Numbered from the stretch's first letter, positions 8,488 to 17,342 are shown. The stretch is 32,729 nt of DNA from Candidatus Pacearchaeota archaeon (GCA_016867035.1 VGKO01000006.1:1-32729), one strand, 5' to 3'. Notes: generated by a model from the letters alone, not told the origin. Program-made: numbers and translations.

Positions 8488-8820
8488 TTATTTAAACCCG
8501 TCTATTCTCAATCTTCTTAAAAAAACAGAGGCATATTGGATTAATTGTCTCTTAAGATCTTCAGCTTCTTCAAAATTTTCCCTTTCAATAGCAATATGCT
8601 GGTCTCTTCTTAAATCGTTATAAAATTCAAGTCTTTGATTATAGCTTCTTCTAAGAATTTCTTTTCCTACTGGAATCAAATCTTCTAAATCTTCCTTAAC
8701 TTTTTCAGAATCATCTAGCCCCAAACTCCAGTCTAGGTTTTGTAATTCTGCTTGATATATGTCCCAAAGAAAACTTAAATCTGCTGACTTTAAGTCTCCT
8801 AGATTTTTTTCCAAGCTCAT
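8488..8820 (-). CDS. Hypothetical protein with UVR-like helical hairpin motif
   Basis: 110 aa from MSLEKNLGDLK; HIAIERENFEEAEDLKRQLIQ resembles the UvrB/UvrC UVR motif. The longer ORF (to 8895) runs into a tRNA, so the start is set at 8820. Confidence 0.7.
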   Translation of the reverse strand: MSLEKNLGDLKSADLSFLWDIYQAELQNLDWSLGLDDSEKVKEDLEDLIPVGKEILRRSYNQRLEFYNDLRRDQHIAIERENFEEAEDLKRQLIQYASVFLRRLRIDGFK

Positions 8821-8826
8821 GTTAAA

Positions 8827-8897
8827 TGGGCGCAGAGGGAATCGAACCCCCATCTGCCGCTCTGGAGGCGGCCATTCTACCATTGGACTATGCACCC
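8827..8897 (-). tRNA. tRNA-Trp (anticodon CCA)
   Basis: Reverse complement GGGTGCATAGTCCAATGGTAGAATGGCCGCCTCCAGAGCGGCAGATGGGGGTTCGATTCCCTCTGCGCCCA; anticodon stem GCCGC/GCGGC, loop CTCCAGA; one C-A mismatch in the D stem. Confidence 0.88.
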
Positions 8898-8958
8898 GAT
8901 ATAATTTGAATAGAATTAGATATTAAAAATCTATCCTTTTATTGATTTTTATATGATC

Positions 8959-9348
8959 TCATCGAACCCTGAATGTTTTGAGATAAGAAGGTTGATTAAT
9001 CTTTTTTTTAATATTACCTATTATTGCTCCAACTAAAAGCCCAAGCATAAACCAAATTATTACTATTGTAATTATCCCCCCCAAATTCATGACACATCCG
9101 GTTATTTTACAACTCAAGATTGTTATTTGTTTTGTTCCAGGCAAAATTGCAAGTACCCATTCCAAAGGACTTGAAAAAATAGATAGTAAAATAAGGGAAA
9201 TTAAAAGAAGAGCTTCGAGGATTCCAGAACCCCCCATTTTCTCTACAGCAAATCTTAAAATAGAAAAGGCTATTAAAGTGATTATAACTGCAATAGCCCA
9301 GCGGATTCCCCACCGTACACACTCGGGTTTTGTTTTTTTATTTAACAT
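8959..9348 (-). CDS. Membrane protein, hypothetical
   Basis: 129 aa, several hydrophobic helices; the alternative ORF on the opposite strand is not hydrophobically coherent. Confidence 0.7.
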   Translation of the reverse strand: MLNKKTKPECVRWGIRWAIAVIITLIAFSILRFAVEKMGGSGILEALLLISLILLSIFSSPLEWVLAILPGTKQITILSCKITGCVMNLGGIITIVIIWFMLGLLVGAIIGNIKKKINQPSYLKTFRVR

Positions 9349-9413
9349 GCCTCTTTTTCTTGAATATACTTGGAAAAGCCAATATTTAAAAGTTTGTAAT
9401 ACCTCTTTTTTTT

Positions 9414-9794
9414 ATGAATAAGGAAATTCAAAGAATAATATTAGATACTAATTTTTTAGTATACTGTGCCGAAAAGAAAGTTGATTACGTTGAATCTATA
9501 AATAACTTAATGTCGTCGGGTTATGAACTTGTTGTTCCAAATCAAGTAGTAGAAGAGCTTATGATGCTGGCTTCCAAAGCTAAAAAACTATCAGATAGAA
9601 GCGCTGCACTATTGGCTTTGCATTTGCTCAAACATAACAAGATAAAACAAATCGAAACAACAGGAAAAAACGCAGACCAGGGTATTGTAAAAATTAGTAA
9701 GGGAAATATTGTGGCTACTCTAGATAGGGTTCTAAAGAAAAAAGTTGAAAAAAGCATTGTTTTGAACTATAAAGGGAAACTTAGTTTTGGCTAG
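9414..9794 (+). CDS. PIN-domain protein, archaeal Fcf1/VapC9-like endonuclease
   Basis: 126 aa; ILDTNFLVYCAE, VPNQVVEELMMLA, NADQGIVKISKGNIVATLDRVLKKK acidic-residue pattern. Confidence 0.85.
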   Translation: MNKEIQRIILDTNFLVYCAEKKVDYVESINNLMSSGYELVVPNQVVEELMMLASKAKKLSDRSAALLALHLLKHNKIKQIETTGKNADQGIVKISKGNIVATLDRVLKKKVEKSIVLNYKGKLSFG

Positions 9795-9831
9795 GGGTAA
9801 GCTTTATAAATCCTGTTTTTGTGTTAATTTT

Positions 9832-10437
9832 ATGTTCTATGTTATTGATGTAGAGGATTATGTAAGAGTAGAGCCAAGGTTGTTCGGTTTAGATACTAAA
9901 ACAGCTGTAGAAGAACAATTACAAAGTCTTTATGAAGTTTATCACGACGAGGAAATAGGCGAAGTAATAGGAGTTATTAGCGTTTCTAAAGTTGGAGAGG
10001 GAATAATTATCCCTGGAGATGGAGCAGCTTATTATAATTCTGATTTTAAATTGTTAGTTTGGAAACCTGAAATTAATGAATTAGTTTACGGAACAATTGC
10101 AGAAATAACAAATTTCGGTGCATTCCTTAGTATGGGTGCAATGCAAGGAATGATCCATATAAGCCAGACAATGGAAGATTTTGTGAGTTTTTCTTCAAGT
10201 AATGTTCTTACTGGAAAATCTAGTAAAAGAGTATTAAAGAAAGGAGATAATTGCTTAGCAAGAATTGTTGCAATATCTTATAAAGCAGATAGTCCGAAGA
10301 TAGGATTAACCATGAGACAGCCAGGATTAGGAAAAATAGAATGGGTGGAAGAAGAGAAGAAAAAGGAAAAATCTGCAGCTAAAAAAGCTGGAAAGGAAGA
10401 TAAAGAATCTAAGGGAAAAAAAGGAGGAAAAAAATAA
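9832..10437 (+). CDS. rpoE1: DNA-directed RNA polymerase subunit E' (Rpo7) with Lys-rich C-terminal tail
   Basis: MFYVIDVEDYVRVEPRLFG…GEGIIIPGDGAAYYNSDFKLLVWKPEINELVYGTI plus S1 domain; TATA box gctttataaa ~20 nt upstream supports ATG 9832. Confidence 0.92.
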   Translation: MFYVIDVEDYVRVEPRLFGLDTKTAVEEQLQSLYEVYHDEEIGEVIGVISVSKVGEGIIIPGDGAAYYNSDFKLLVWKPEINELVYGTIAEITNFGAFLSMGAMQGMIHISQTMEDFVSFSSSNVLTGKSSKRVLKKGDNCLARIVAISYKADSPKIGLTMRQPGLGKIEWVEEEKKKEKSAAKKAGKEDKESKGKKGGKK

Positions 10438-10449
10438 TTTTAAATTCAT

Positions 10450-10644
10450 ATGGCAAAAAAAGCAAAAGCATGTAAAAAGTGCAGATTCATATATGAAGAA
10501 GGAGAAAAATGTCCTAAGTGCGGTAGTCAAAGTTTCACTGAAAATTGGAAAGGTAAAATTGAAATAGTAAATCCTGAAAATTCTGAAATAGCCAAGGAAT
10601 TAAAATTGGTAGAAAAAGGAATTTATACAATTAAAAGCGATTAA
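10450..10644 (+). CDS. spt4: Transcription elongation factor Spt4 / RNA polymerase subunit E''
   Basis: 64 aa zinc ribbon ACKKCRFIYEEGEKCPKCGSQSFTENWKGKIEIVNPENSEIAKEL. Confidence 0.92.
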   Translation: MAKKAKACKKCRFIYEEGEKCPKCGSQSFTENWKGKIEIVNPENSEIAKELKLVEKGIYTIKSD

Positions 10645-10651
10645 TTTTAAA

Positions 10652-10930
10652 ATGAAGATTAAAAAAGATTTTAACAATCAACTAGCTAAACGCAGAGAAG
10701 TAGAATTTATTTTGGAATCTGATAAAAACCCTAGTTTTGATGAAATGGTTAAAAAAGTAGCCGAACATTTTAAGGCTAACGAAGAGCAGGTTCTTGTCGA
10801 GAATATTAAAGGGGCTTTTGGTAGTAAGGAATTTTTGATTGTTGCTAGTATTTATGAATCAAAAGAATTAAAAGATAAAGCTCAAGCTAGAATGATAAAG
10901 GTTAAAAAGGTAGCAACACCTGCACAATAA
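10652..10930 (+). CDS. rps24e: 30S ribosomal protein S24e
   Basis: 92 aa; KDFNNQLAKRREVEFILESDKNPSFDEMVKKVAEHF…VLVENIKGAFGSKEFLIVASIYES. Confidence 0.93.
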   Translation: MKIKKDFNNQLAKRREVEFILESDKNPSFDEMVKKVAEHFKANEEQVLVENIKGAFGSKEFLIVASIYESKELKDKAQARMIKVKKVATPAQ

Positions 10931-10934
10931 TAAA

Positions 10935-11177
10935 ATGGTAAAAAATAAATCTAAACGAAAGAAAATAAACAAACCGACTAGTAAAAAGTATAAATTTTAT
11001 ACAATCTCGGGCGATAGTGTTAAAAGAGCAAGAAGCTGTCCGAGATGTGGGCCTGGTGTTTTTTTAATGGTAGCTAAAGATAGGGCTTATTGTGGAAAAT
11101 GTCATTATACTGAATTTTCAGGCAAACCTGCTCCTGTTCTAGAGAAAGCAAAGCCAGTAGTAAAGGGAAAAAAGTAA
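10935..11177 (+). CDS. rps27ae: 30S ribosomal protein S27ae
   Basis: 80 aa; KYKFYTISGDSVKRARSCPRCGPGVFLMVAKDRAYCGKCHYTEF. Confidence 0.93.
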   Translation: MVKNKSKRKKINKPTSKKYKFYTISGDSVKRARSCPRCGPGVFLMVAKDRAYCGKCHYTEFSGKPAPVLEKAKPVVKGKK

Positions 11178-11271
11178 TTTTTCTATTCTGATTCGTGATT
11201 TAGTTTACTTAGTTTTAGGTTATATTTTGATTCTCAATAAAGCTTAAAAGCAGAATTCTCTTTGTTTTTAT

Positions 11272-12498
11272 ATGCCTCCTAGCTCTAGTGATGTAGAAGA
11301 ATATGAGAAATTAAGAAAAGAACTTGATGGTATCTTTAACTCTGTTAGACCCCGAGATTCTAGAGAAGCTGCTCAAGAAGCTATTATTCGTTCGGTTTTA
11401 GAAGCGGCTAAACTTGATGAGGCTCTTAGAAGGCAACTTATTGATACAATTAATCACAAGATTTCAGATTTAACCTCAAGAGTAATTAGGCTCGAAAGAG
11501 CCCCAAAAGGACCAGGTTATAGCTCCAAACCAATTCAAATGCCTAATAGGGAGCTTGGAGAAACCATACTCAAGGGTATAATGGATACTGCTAGGGGTAT
11601 TGAATTAAGTGCAGAAGTAGTTGGTTCTTTGGCCGCTCTGGGTTTGAGGAGTCGGGGGGAGGTTACTCGATATTTTGATGAATTAAGAGAGGTAGTTGTT
11701 GAAAGATTTGAGGGTTATGTTACTGAAAGAATAAAAACTGAAGAAGAAAGAATTATGAAGAAAAGAGCAGTGAGAAGCACTCTTTTTACCCTTATTGGAA
11801 TTCCTGCAATAATAGTCGCAAGTATTTTTGGCAACCAAGTTTGGAATTATTTCAAAGCACAAAGAATGCGAACAGAAGGAATTTCTGGACAAGTGGTTGC
11901 TCTCGAAGCAAGAACAAAAGAAATTGCAGTTCTACAAGAAGCTTATCTAGATTTAAATTTAAAGTTTGGCGAACTTGCATCTAATCAATATGCTCAGGCT
12001 CAAACTATTTCTAATTTAACTGCGCAAGTAGATGCTTCTGAAAGAGATACTAAAAATTATGTTGATGAAACTGCTTGCGAATTGGAATCTGAAAACCATA
12101 CCCGAGATGTAGATTTGGAAAGGAGAGTTAATGAAAGAATCGATTTGAGTCATTCTAATTTAACTTCGAGAATTCAAGAATCCGTGGCTTCTTTGGTTGG
12201 AAGAATTGATAAACATGCAGAAGTACTTCAAAAAGATGGAAACTCTATCGCTTCTCTTAGCCATGAAATTTCCGTATTAACACAACTTATACAAGATAAC
12301 TCTTCAGAGGATAAAAGAGCTTATTCTAGTGTTGTAAATTTTATTAAACTGGTTGAAGATAGAGTTGAAGCTTATGGTGCTTCTGGAAAACTTACTCAAA
12401 AAGAACTTGATTTAATGAAAAAACAATTGGATGATCTAAGAAAAGCCAGCGATGATTATCTTCTAAAAATTCCCTCTTTGAGGTTTGGTTCTGATTAA
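11272..12498 (+). CDS. Large coiled-coil protein with single central TM helix
   Basis: 408 aa; TM STLFTLIGIPAIIVASIFGNQVW flanked by long Glu/Arg/Leu-rich coiled-coil regions. Confidence 0.8.
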   Translation: MPPSSSDVEEYEKLRKELDGIFNSVRPRDSREAAQEAIIRSVLEAAKLDEALRRQLIDTINHKISDLTSRVIRLERAPKGPGYSSKPIQMPNRELGETILKGIMDTARGIELSAEVVGSLAALGLRSRGEVTRYFDELREVVVERFEGYVTERIKTEEERIMKKRAVRSTLFTLIGIPAIIVASIFGNQVWNYFKAQRMRTEGISGQVVALEARTKEIAVLQEAYLDLNLKFGELASNQYAQAQTISNLTAQVDASERDTKNYVDETACELESENHTRDVDLERRVNERIDLSHSNLTSRIQESVASLVGRIDKHAEVLQKDGNSIASLSHEISVLTQLIQDNSSEDKRAYSSVVNFIKLVEDRVEAYGASGKLTQKELDLMKKQLDDLRKASDDYLLKIPSLRFGSD

Positions 12499-12523
12499 TT
12501 CTATTTATTGTGCTTGATAACAG

Positions 12524-12609
12524 CTCGCGCCGAGAAATATAAACCCTAAGAAGAGGCGCGAGATGTAAAAATTAGTACACCTGTTGCCTCTTCTCGGGAA
12601 AAAGAGGTG
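12524..12609. promoter_or_regulatory. Structured intergenic element: three mutually overlapping inverted repeats around a TATA-like box, upstream of scpA
   Basis: CTCGCGCC(12524-31)/GGCGCGAG(12555-62); AGAAGAGGC(12549-57)/GCCTCTTCT(12586-94); CCTCTT(12587-92)/AAGAGG(12602-07); TATA-like AAATATAAA at 12535-12543. Confidence 0.5.
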
Positions 12610-12742
12610 ATAATTACTATAGTCTTAATTAGTTTTTAAAGCTTTTGGTGTGTTGTAATTAGAAAGTGACAATAAAGATAAATATCTAACTTGTATCATA
12701 GATTTTATAAACAAGGAAATTAGTAATCTATAAGGGTTTAAT

Positions 12743-13810
12743 ATGGAAGAAGAGGTAAAAAAAGAAGCCAAGGTCGGGGAAAATAATTCTAGCAAAATGC
12801 CCGAAACTCTTGGAGAACATCCTCAACAAATTCAGGTTTATAGTATTATAAACAATGACGACCCTAGTTGGCAGACTATTATTTATGATTTGATTAATAG
12901 TGAACAACTTGACCCGTGGAATATTGATTTGAGTAACTTATGTAAGGGTTATCTTAGAAAAATCCACGAAATGCAAGAAGCAGATTTTTTTGTTTCTAGT
13001 AAGGTATTATTGGCAGCCGCACTTTTGCTAAGAATTAAGTCAGATTTATTGCTTACTAAATATATTCGTGAGATTGACAATATTTTATTTAAGAAAGAAG
13101 AAAAAATAGAAAAAATTCTTGAGAGGATTGAAATTGATGAGGATTTGATTCCTTATCTTTCGCCGAAAACTCCTATGCCCAGATTTAAGAAAGTTACATT
13201 ACAGGAGCTTATTACTGCTCTGGATGTTGCTATTAAAACAGAAGGAAGAAGAATTCAAAAAGAAATAGAAAAAAAGCAAGCCGAGAGATTAAGTTATGTT
13301 GATATTCCAAAGTTTAGAAGAATTAATATTAAAGATAGAATAAAGAACTTTTATGCTAAAGTTTTAACAACTTTTAAAAATAAAAAAGGGGAGACTAGGC
13401 TTGCTTATTCACATTTTACTCCAAGTAAAGAAGAGAAGATTGCTTGTTTCTTGCCCATGCTTCACTTGAGCAATACTAATAAATTATGGATAGAACAGGA
13501 AAACCATTATTCAGAAATTTATCTTTATTTGCTTGAGGTTTTTAAGAAAACTCACCCGGATTTTGATAAGGATTTAATTGAAGGAAATTTTGATAGTGGA
13601 ATAGGGGATATGCCCAATCCAGACTTAATTGAAGATGCTAAAAGTCAAGTAATAGAAGATATTGATAAGGAATTGGAAAGTCTACAAGAGAGCGAAAAAG
13701 AAGAACATGTTAAAAAGATTAACAAAGATTTTGAAAATCCTATTGATGACTTAATTGAAGGAACCGAGAATATTGGAGAAGAATTGAATGAGAATACTTC
13801 TGAAAAATAA
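12743..13810 (+). CDS. scpA: Segregation and condensation protein A (kleisin ScpA)
   Basis: 355 aa; WQTIIYDLINSEQLDPWNIDLSNLCKGYL…ADFFVSSKVLLAAALLLRIKSDLLL. Confidence 0.9.
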   Translation: MEEEVKKEAKVGENNSSKMPETLGEHPQQIQVYSIINNDDPSWQTIIYDLINSEQLDPWNIDLSNLCKGYLRKIHEMQEADFFVSSKVLLAAALLLRIKSDLLLTKYIREIDNILFKKEEKIEKILERIEIDEDLIPYLSPKTPMPRFKKVTLQELITALDVAIKTEGRRIQKEIEKKQAERLSYVDIPKFRRINIKDRIKNFYAKVLTTFKNKKGETRLAYSHFTPSKEEKIACFLPMLHLSNTNKLWIEQENHYSEIYLYLLEVFKKTHPDFDKDLIEGNFDSGIGDMPNPDLIEDAKSQVIEDIDKELESLQESEKEEHVKKINKDFENPIDDLIEGTENIGEELNENTSEK

Positions 13811-13900
13811 AACACCGTAATCTTTTTTTAGATTTACATACTAAAAAGAACTCGAGCATTTAATCACTAATTATTTAAGCTCTAATTCTCTATTAAATTT

Positions 13901-14542
13901 ATGGCTAAAAATCGATACTTTACATTTTGGATAGCACTTATACTTGTGGTTGTATTTGTATTGCAACTTGTTGTTCCTGGATTCACAGAGACTTTTTATT
14001 TAACCTCAAGCGCCCTAGAAAGTCCATGGCAATTTGTGAGTGCCATATTCTTGCATGGCGGGGTTGCACACTTGGTTTACAACCTTTTTGCCTTAATTTT
14101 ATTTGGATTTATGCTTGAAAGTTTGATTGGAAGCAAACGCTTTTTGATATTATATCTTGTTGTAGGAATTTTTGCTAATCTTGTTAGTTTTATGTTTTAC
14201 CCTAGCTCTTTAGGGGCTTCAGGAGCAATTATGGCTTTAATTGGTTGTATGGCTGTACTTAAACCAATGATGACTGTCTGGGCTTTTAATTTACCTATGC
14301 CTATGTTTGTTTTGGCTATTATCTGGGTTATTGGCTCGGTAATGGGTGTGTTTGGACTTGGAGATCCCACTACTGGGCATATAGCTCATTTATCGGGAAT
14401 TGTAATAGGGCTTTTGTATGGGATTTATTTAAGATTGAAAAAACAGAAGAGAGAAAGAAATAATTCTATAATTTTTGAAAGAAAACTTGAGCTACCCGAA
14501 GATTATATGCAAGAGTGGGAAAAAAGGAATTTGAGAAGATAA
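13901..14542 (+). CDS. Rhomboid-family intramembrane serine protease
   Basis: 213 aa; FLHGGVAHLVYNLFAL, SSLGASGAIMALIG (GxSG), TGHIAHLSGIVIGLLYG. Confidence 0.92.
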   Translation: MAKNRYFTFWIALILVVVFVLQLVVPGFTETFYLTSSALESPWQFVSAIFLHGGVAHLVYNLFALILFGFMLESLIGSKRFLILYLVVGIFANLVSFMFYPSSLGASGAIMALIGCMAVLKPMMTVWAFNLPMPMFVLAIIWVIGSVMGVFGLGDPTTGHIAHLSGIVIGLLYGIYLRLKKQKRERNNSIIFERKLELPEDYMQEWEKRNLRR

Positions 14543-14558
14543 AATTCTAAGTTATACT

Positions 14559-15764
14559 CTAAACTTCGCCTCGTTTCTTAGCAAAACTACTCGCAACCAA
14601 TAATGGAAACAAAAGAGTAGCATCACCGAAAACTTTGATGTTTTCAGAATTAGGTAGAATTTTACCCCAACTAATTGCTTCTTCAGGCAAAGCTCCTGCA
14701 TCGCTTCCATCAAATTCTTGAGCATTGTTAATGTAAACCGCATAATCTAACCCATTCCTTAGCATATTTGCATTTAGTATTGCATGTTTTATTATTCCAG
14801 AACCAAGAATAATTGCTCCTGATTTTTTTAATCCAATTGTTGTGTTATTAAACCATACGACATCCTCGGTTATGTCTATTTTAAAGTCCGGATGTTTAAA
14901 TTTAAAAAAATAAATATTATCGCCTAAAGCTCCATCTAGTATAGAAGGACAGTAAACGGGGATTTTGTTTTTCCAAGCCCAATAATATATTGATTTAGAA
15001 TTATTTATTTTTTCTCCTAGCTTCCAAATAATATCTAAAGGGGTTATAATTCTGCCTGTTCTTTTTTGTTCTTGATAAAAATATTCTAATATCGGTTGAA
15101 AGAACTCTTCAAATTCAATATATCTTTGATTTGGGGCAAAGATATTTCCTATTCTATTAATTCCTTTTTTTCTTAATTCTGCGCCATTAGCTCGGAAATC
15201 GCCTAATCTAAAATTACCTAAGCACTTTATTATATCTTCTTCAATTCCTCCTGTTGTTGTAACGCAGACATTAACTTTTTTATTTTGAACTAAAAATCTA
15301 ATTATATCTCGTAATCCAGAACTAATCATATTCGAAGTATAACCTAAGAAAATAAATGCCTGATTTTTTATCATATTGTTAGTTATCTCAATTGCTCGCG
15401 CAAAATGAGAAGCCTGAAAGCCTGTTGTAGCATAATTTTTTATTAATTGCTCGTAGTCTAGTGGTTTATCAAAATTATATCCTTCAATAATTTGTCCTTT
15501 TACTTCTTGAGATTTTCTTAAAATATTCTTCTTGGCTATTCTCTCATTATTTTTTAAGTTTTGATTTGATTTTTTTGATTTATTAATTTTATTTGTATGT
15601 AATAGCTGCGAATCTGCTTCAATTTCTTTGTCTTTTAAGTCTGAGTTTAGTAAATCTGTTCCTAAGTAGATTCTTTTTTTGTTGACTCTGTTTTTTTCTC
15701 TTATAGACAGGACTCGATAGTAATATTTTTTGTTATTCCTTTCTTTTATTTCTGTATATGCCAT
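14559..15764 (-). CDS. dys: Deoxyhypusine synthase-like protein with ~90-aa N-terminal extra domain
   Basis: 401 aa from MAYTEIKERN; TTGGIEEDIIKCLG, SGAIILGSGIIKHAILNANMLRNGLDYAVYINNAQEFDGSDAGALPEEAISWGK; leaderless TATA ~25 nt upstream supports start 15764. Confidence 0.9.
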   Translation of the reverse strand: MAYTEIKERNNKKYYYRVLSIREKNRVNKKRIYLGTDLLNSDLKDKEIEADSQLLHTNKINKSKKSNQNLKNNERIAKKNILRKSQEVKGQIIEGYNFDKPLDYEQLIKNYATTGFQASHFARAIEITNNMIKNQAFIFLGYTSNMISSGLRDIIRFLVQNKKVNVCVTTTGGIEEDIIKCLGNFRLGDFRANGAELRKKGINRIGNIFAPNQRYIEFEEFFQPILEYFYQEQKRTGRIITPLDIIWKLGEKINNSKSIYYWAWKNKIPVYCPSILDGALGDNIYFFKFKHPDFKIDITEDVVWFNNTTIGLKKSGAIILGSGIIKHAILNANMLRNGLDYAVYINNAQEFDGSDAGALPEEAISWGKILPNSENIKVFGDATLLFPLLVASSFAKKRGEV

Positions 15765-15771
15765 ATTTTTT

Positions 15772-15813
15772 GTACGTCCACATGGTTTAAAAATCTTTGG
15801 TTTGTGGACGTAC
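15772..15813. promoter_or_regulatory. Perfect 10-bp inverted repeat GTACGTCCAC-N22-GTGGACGTAC bracketing the dys TATA box
   Basis: Arms 15772-15781 and 15804-15813; TATA-like TTTTTAAACC (minus) lies in the spacer. Confidence 0.6.
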
Positions 15814-15855
15814 GAGCTTACATAAGTATAAATATCTTTTTTTCTTTTGTTAAAC

Positions 15856-16134
15856 ATGCAAATCCCAGGTAATCCTTTTTCAAGAGAAGATGCAGTGGTA
15901 AGATTCTCTAATAGTTTAAGATATACTGGCAGCAAGAGCAGATTACCCCCAAGACCTAATCCTGGGCAAAACCCGAGAGCCGGACAAAGAAAATATGTTC
16001 CTATGCCTCTTCTTCCGCTACCCCGAAAAAACTATATAAGTCCCCTAGAAGGTGCATTAATAGGAGTGATTGTAATCTTGGGCACTATTGGAGTTTATCT
16101 GGCTTATCAGGTATTCAAATCATATTCAGAATAA
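15856..16134 (+). CDS. Small Pro-rich protein with C-terminal TM helix
   Basis: MQIPGNPFSRED…SPLEGALIGVIVILGTIGVYLAYQVFKSYSE; TATA agtataaata ~25 nt upstream supports ATG 15856 rather than 15847. Confidence 0.7.
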   Translation: MQIPGNPFSREDAVVRFSNSLRYTGSKSRLPPRPNPGQNPRAGQRKYVPMPLLPLPRKNYISPLEGALIGVIVILGTIGVYLAYQVFKSYSE

Positions 16135-16139
16135 TTTTT

Positions 16140-17342
16140 CTATTTTACCTTAACATTTCTATCTGCTTTTTCGTAGGTTTTCTTTACTTTATCTAATAGT
16201 TGCTTAAATTTTCTTTGTTTTATTGCTTTTCTGGCTTGGAGCATTAAATCTTGAAGATAAAATAAATTATGATAGGTTGCTAAGTACATTCCTACTGCTT
16301 CTTGTTGTTTTAATTGATATCTTATATAAGCTCTAGAAAAGTTTTTACAAACTTTGCACTTACAGTTTTTATCTAAAGGGCTTGAGTCTTTTTCGTAAAT
16401 CTTGCGGTCTAACCTTAGTTTACCTTGGCTTGTTAGAATTGTTGCGTGCCTTGCATTTTGAGTTGGGAATCTTGAGTCAAACATGTCTACTCCTCTTGAA
16501 ATAGCTTGTAATAACTCGATGGGATTTCCTGCGCCCATTAAATAAACTGGCTTATTCTCCGGAATAATTTTTTTACAAGTCTCCACCATTTTCATTTCTT
16601 GTTCAATAGACTCGCCAAGCGCCAATCCGCCAATAGAGTAGCCATCAAAATTTAATTTTACTAAGTCATTAGAAGATTGCTTTCTTAAATCCTCGTGAAT
16701 TCCTCCTTGAATAATTCCCCACAATAATTGCTTTTTATTCTTGGTTTTAGATTTTTGTAATAAATCGTGTTCTTTTTTACATCTTTCTGCCCATTGGGTT
16801 GTTCTTTCTATTGCTAATTTAACTTGAGACTTTGAATGTTCCATTAAGGGCATGGTATCTAAGCACATGGCAATATCTGAATCCAAGTCAATTTGGATTT
16901 GCATATCTTTTTCAGGAGTTATAAAAATTGTTTTATTTTCAAAAGGGTCTTTGAAGTAAACTCCTCTTTCATCGCTTTTTATATATAGGCTTGGAGAATA
17001 CATTTGAAAACCTCCAGAATCAGTTACATTTATTCCTTTAAAGTTCATGAATTTTTTTATTCCCCCAAGTTGTTTAATAAAACTTTCTCCTGGACGAAGA
17101 TGAAGAATAAAAGTATTAGATATAACGGCATTGCAATTCATTTCCTTTAATTCTAAGCTTGAAATATGTTTTACTGCTGTTTTTGTTGCAACAGGCATAA
17201 AAAAAGGAGTTTCAATATTTCCGGACTTTGTTTTTATAATTCCTGTTCGGGCTTTTGTTTGCTTATCTTTTGCTAGAATTTTGAAACAGGAGTTATTCTG
17301 TTTATTATTTTTATTTTTGGTTGGTGATTTTTGTTTTTTCAT
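16140..17342 (-). CDS. tgt: tRNA-guanine transglycosylase, bacterial-type Tgt architecture
   Basis: 400 aa; FFMPVATKTAVKHIS, NTFILHLRPG, TDSGGFQMYS, GIIQGG, GYSIGGLALGE, DMFDSRFPTQNARHATILTSQG, CKCKVCKNFSRAYIRYQ…ATYHNLFYLQDLM; no C-terminal PUA-like extension. Confidence 0.88.
   Translation of the reverse strand: MKKQKSPTKNKNNKQNNSCFKILAKDKQTKARTGIIKTKSGNIETPFFMPVATKTAVKHISSLELKEMNCNAVISNTFILHLRPGESFIKQLGGIKKFMNFKGINVTDSGGFQMYSPSLYIKSDERGVYFKDPFENKTIFITPEKDMQIQIDLDSDIAMCLDTMPLMEHSKSQVKLAIERTTQWAERCKKEHDLLQKSKTKNKKQLLWGIIQGGIHEDLRKQSSNDLVKLNFDGYSIGGLALGESIEQEMKMVETCKKIIPENKPVYLMGAGNPIELLQAISRGVDMFDSRFPTQNARHATILTSQGKLRLDRKIYEKDSSPLDKNCKCKVCKNFSRAYIRYQLKQQEAVGMYLATYHNLFYLQDLMLQARKAIKQRKFKQLLDKVKKTYEKADRNVKVK

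Noticed and set aside
8821-8895. N-terminal extension MHSPMVEWPPPERQMGVRFPLRPFN of the 8488-8895 ORF
   Set aside because: It is translated tRNA-Trp; the real start is Met at 8820.
8959-9348. Possible UGA recoding (given the in-frame stop in DUF357)
   Set aside because: This gene appears to end in TGA, and other genes end in TAA and TAG, so there is no sign of genome-wide stop reassignment.
9089-9421. ORF 110 aa on + opposite the 8959-9348 membrane protein
   Set aside because: The minus-strand frame has coherent TM helices; this one is a shadow ORF.
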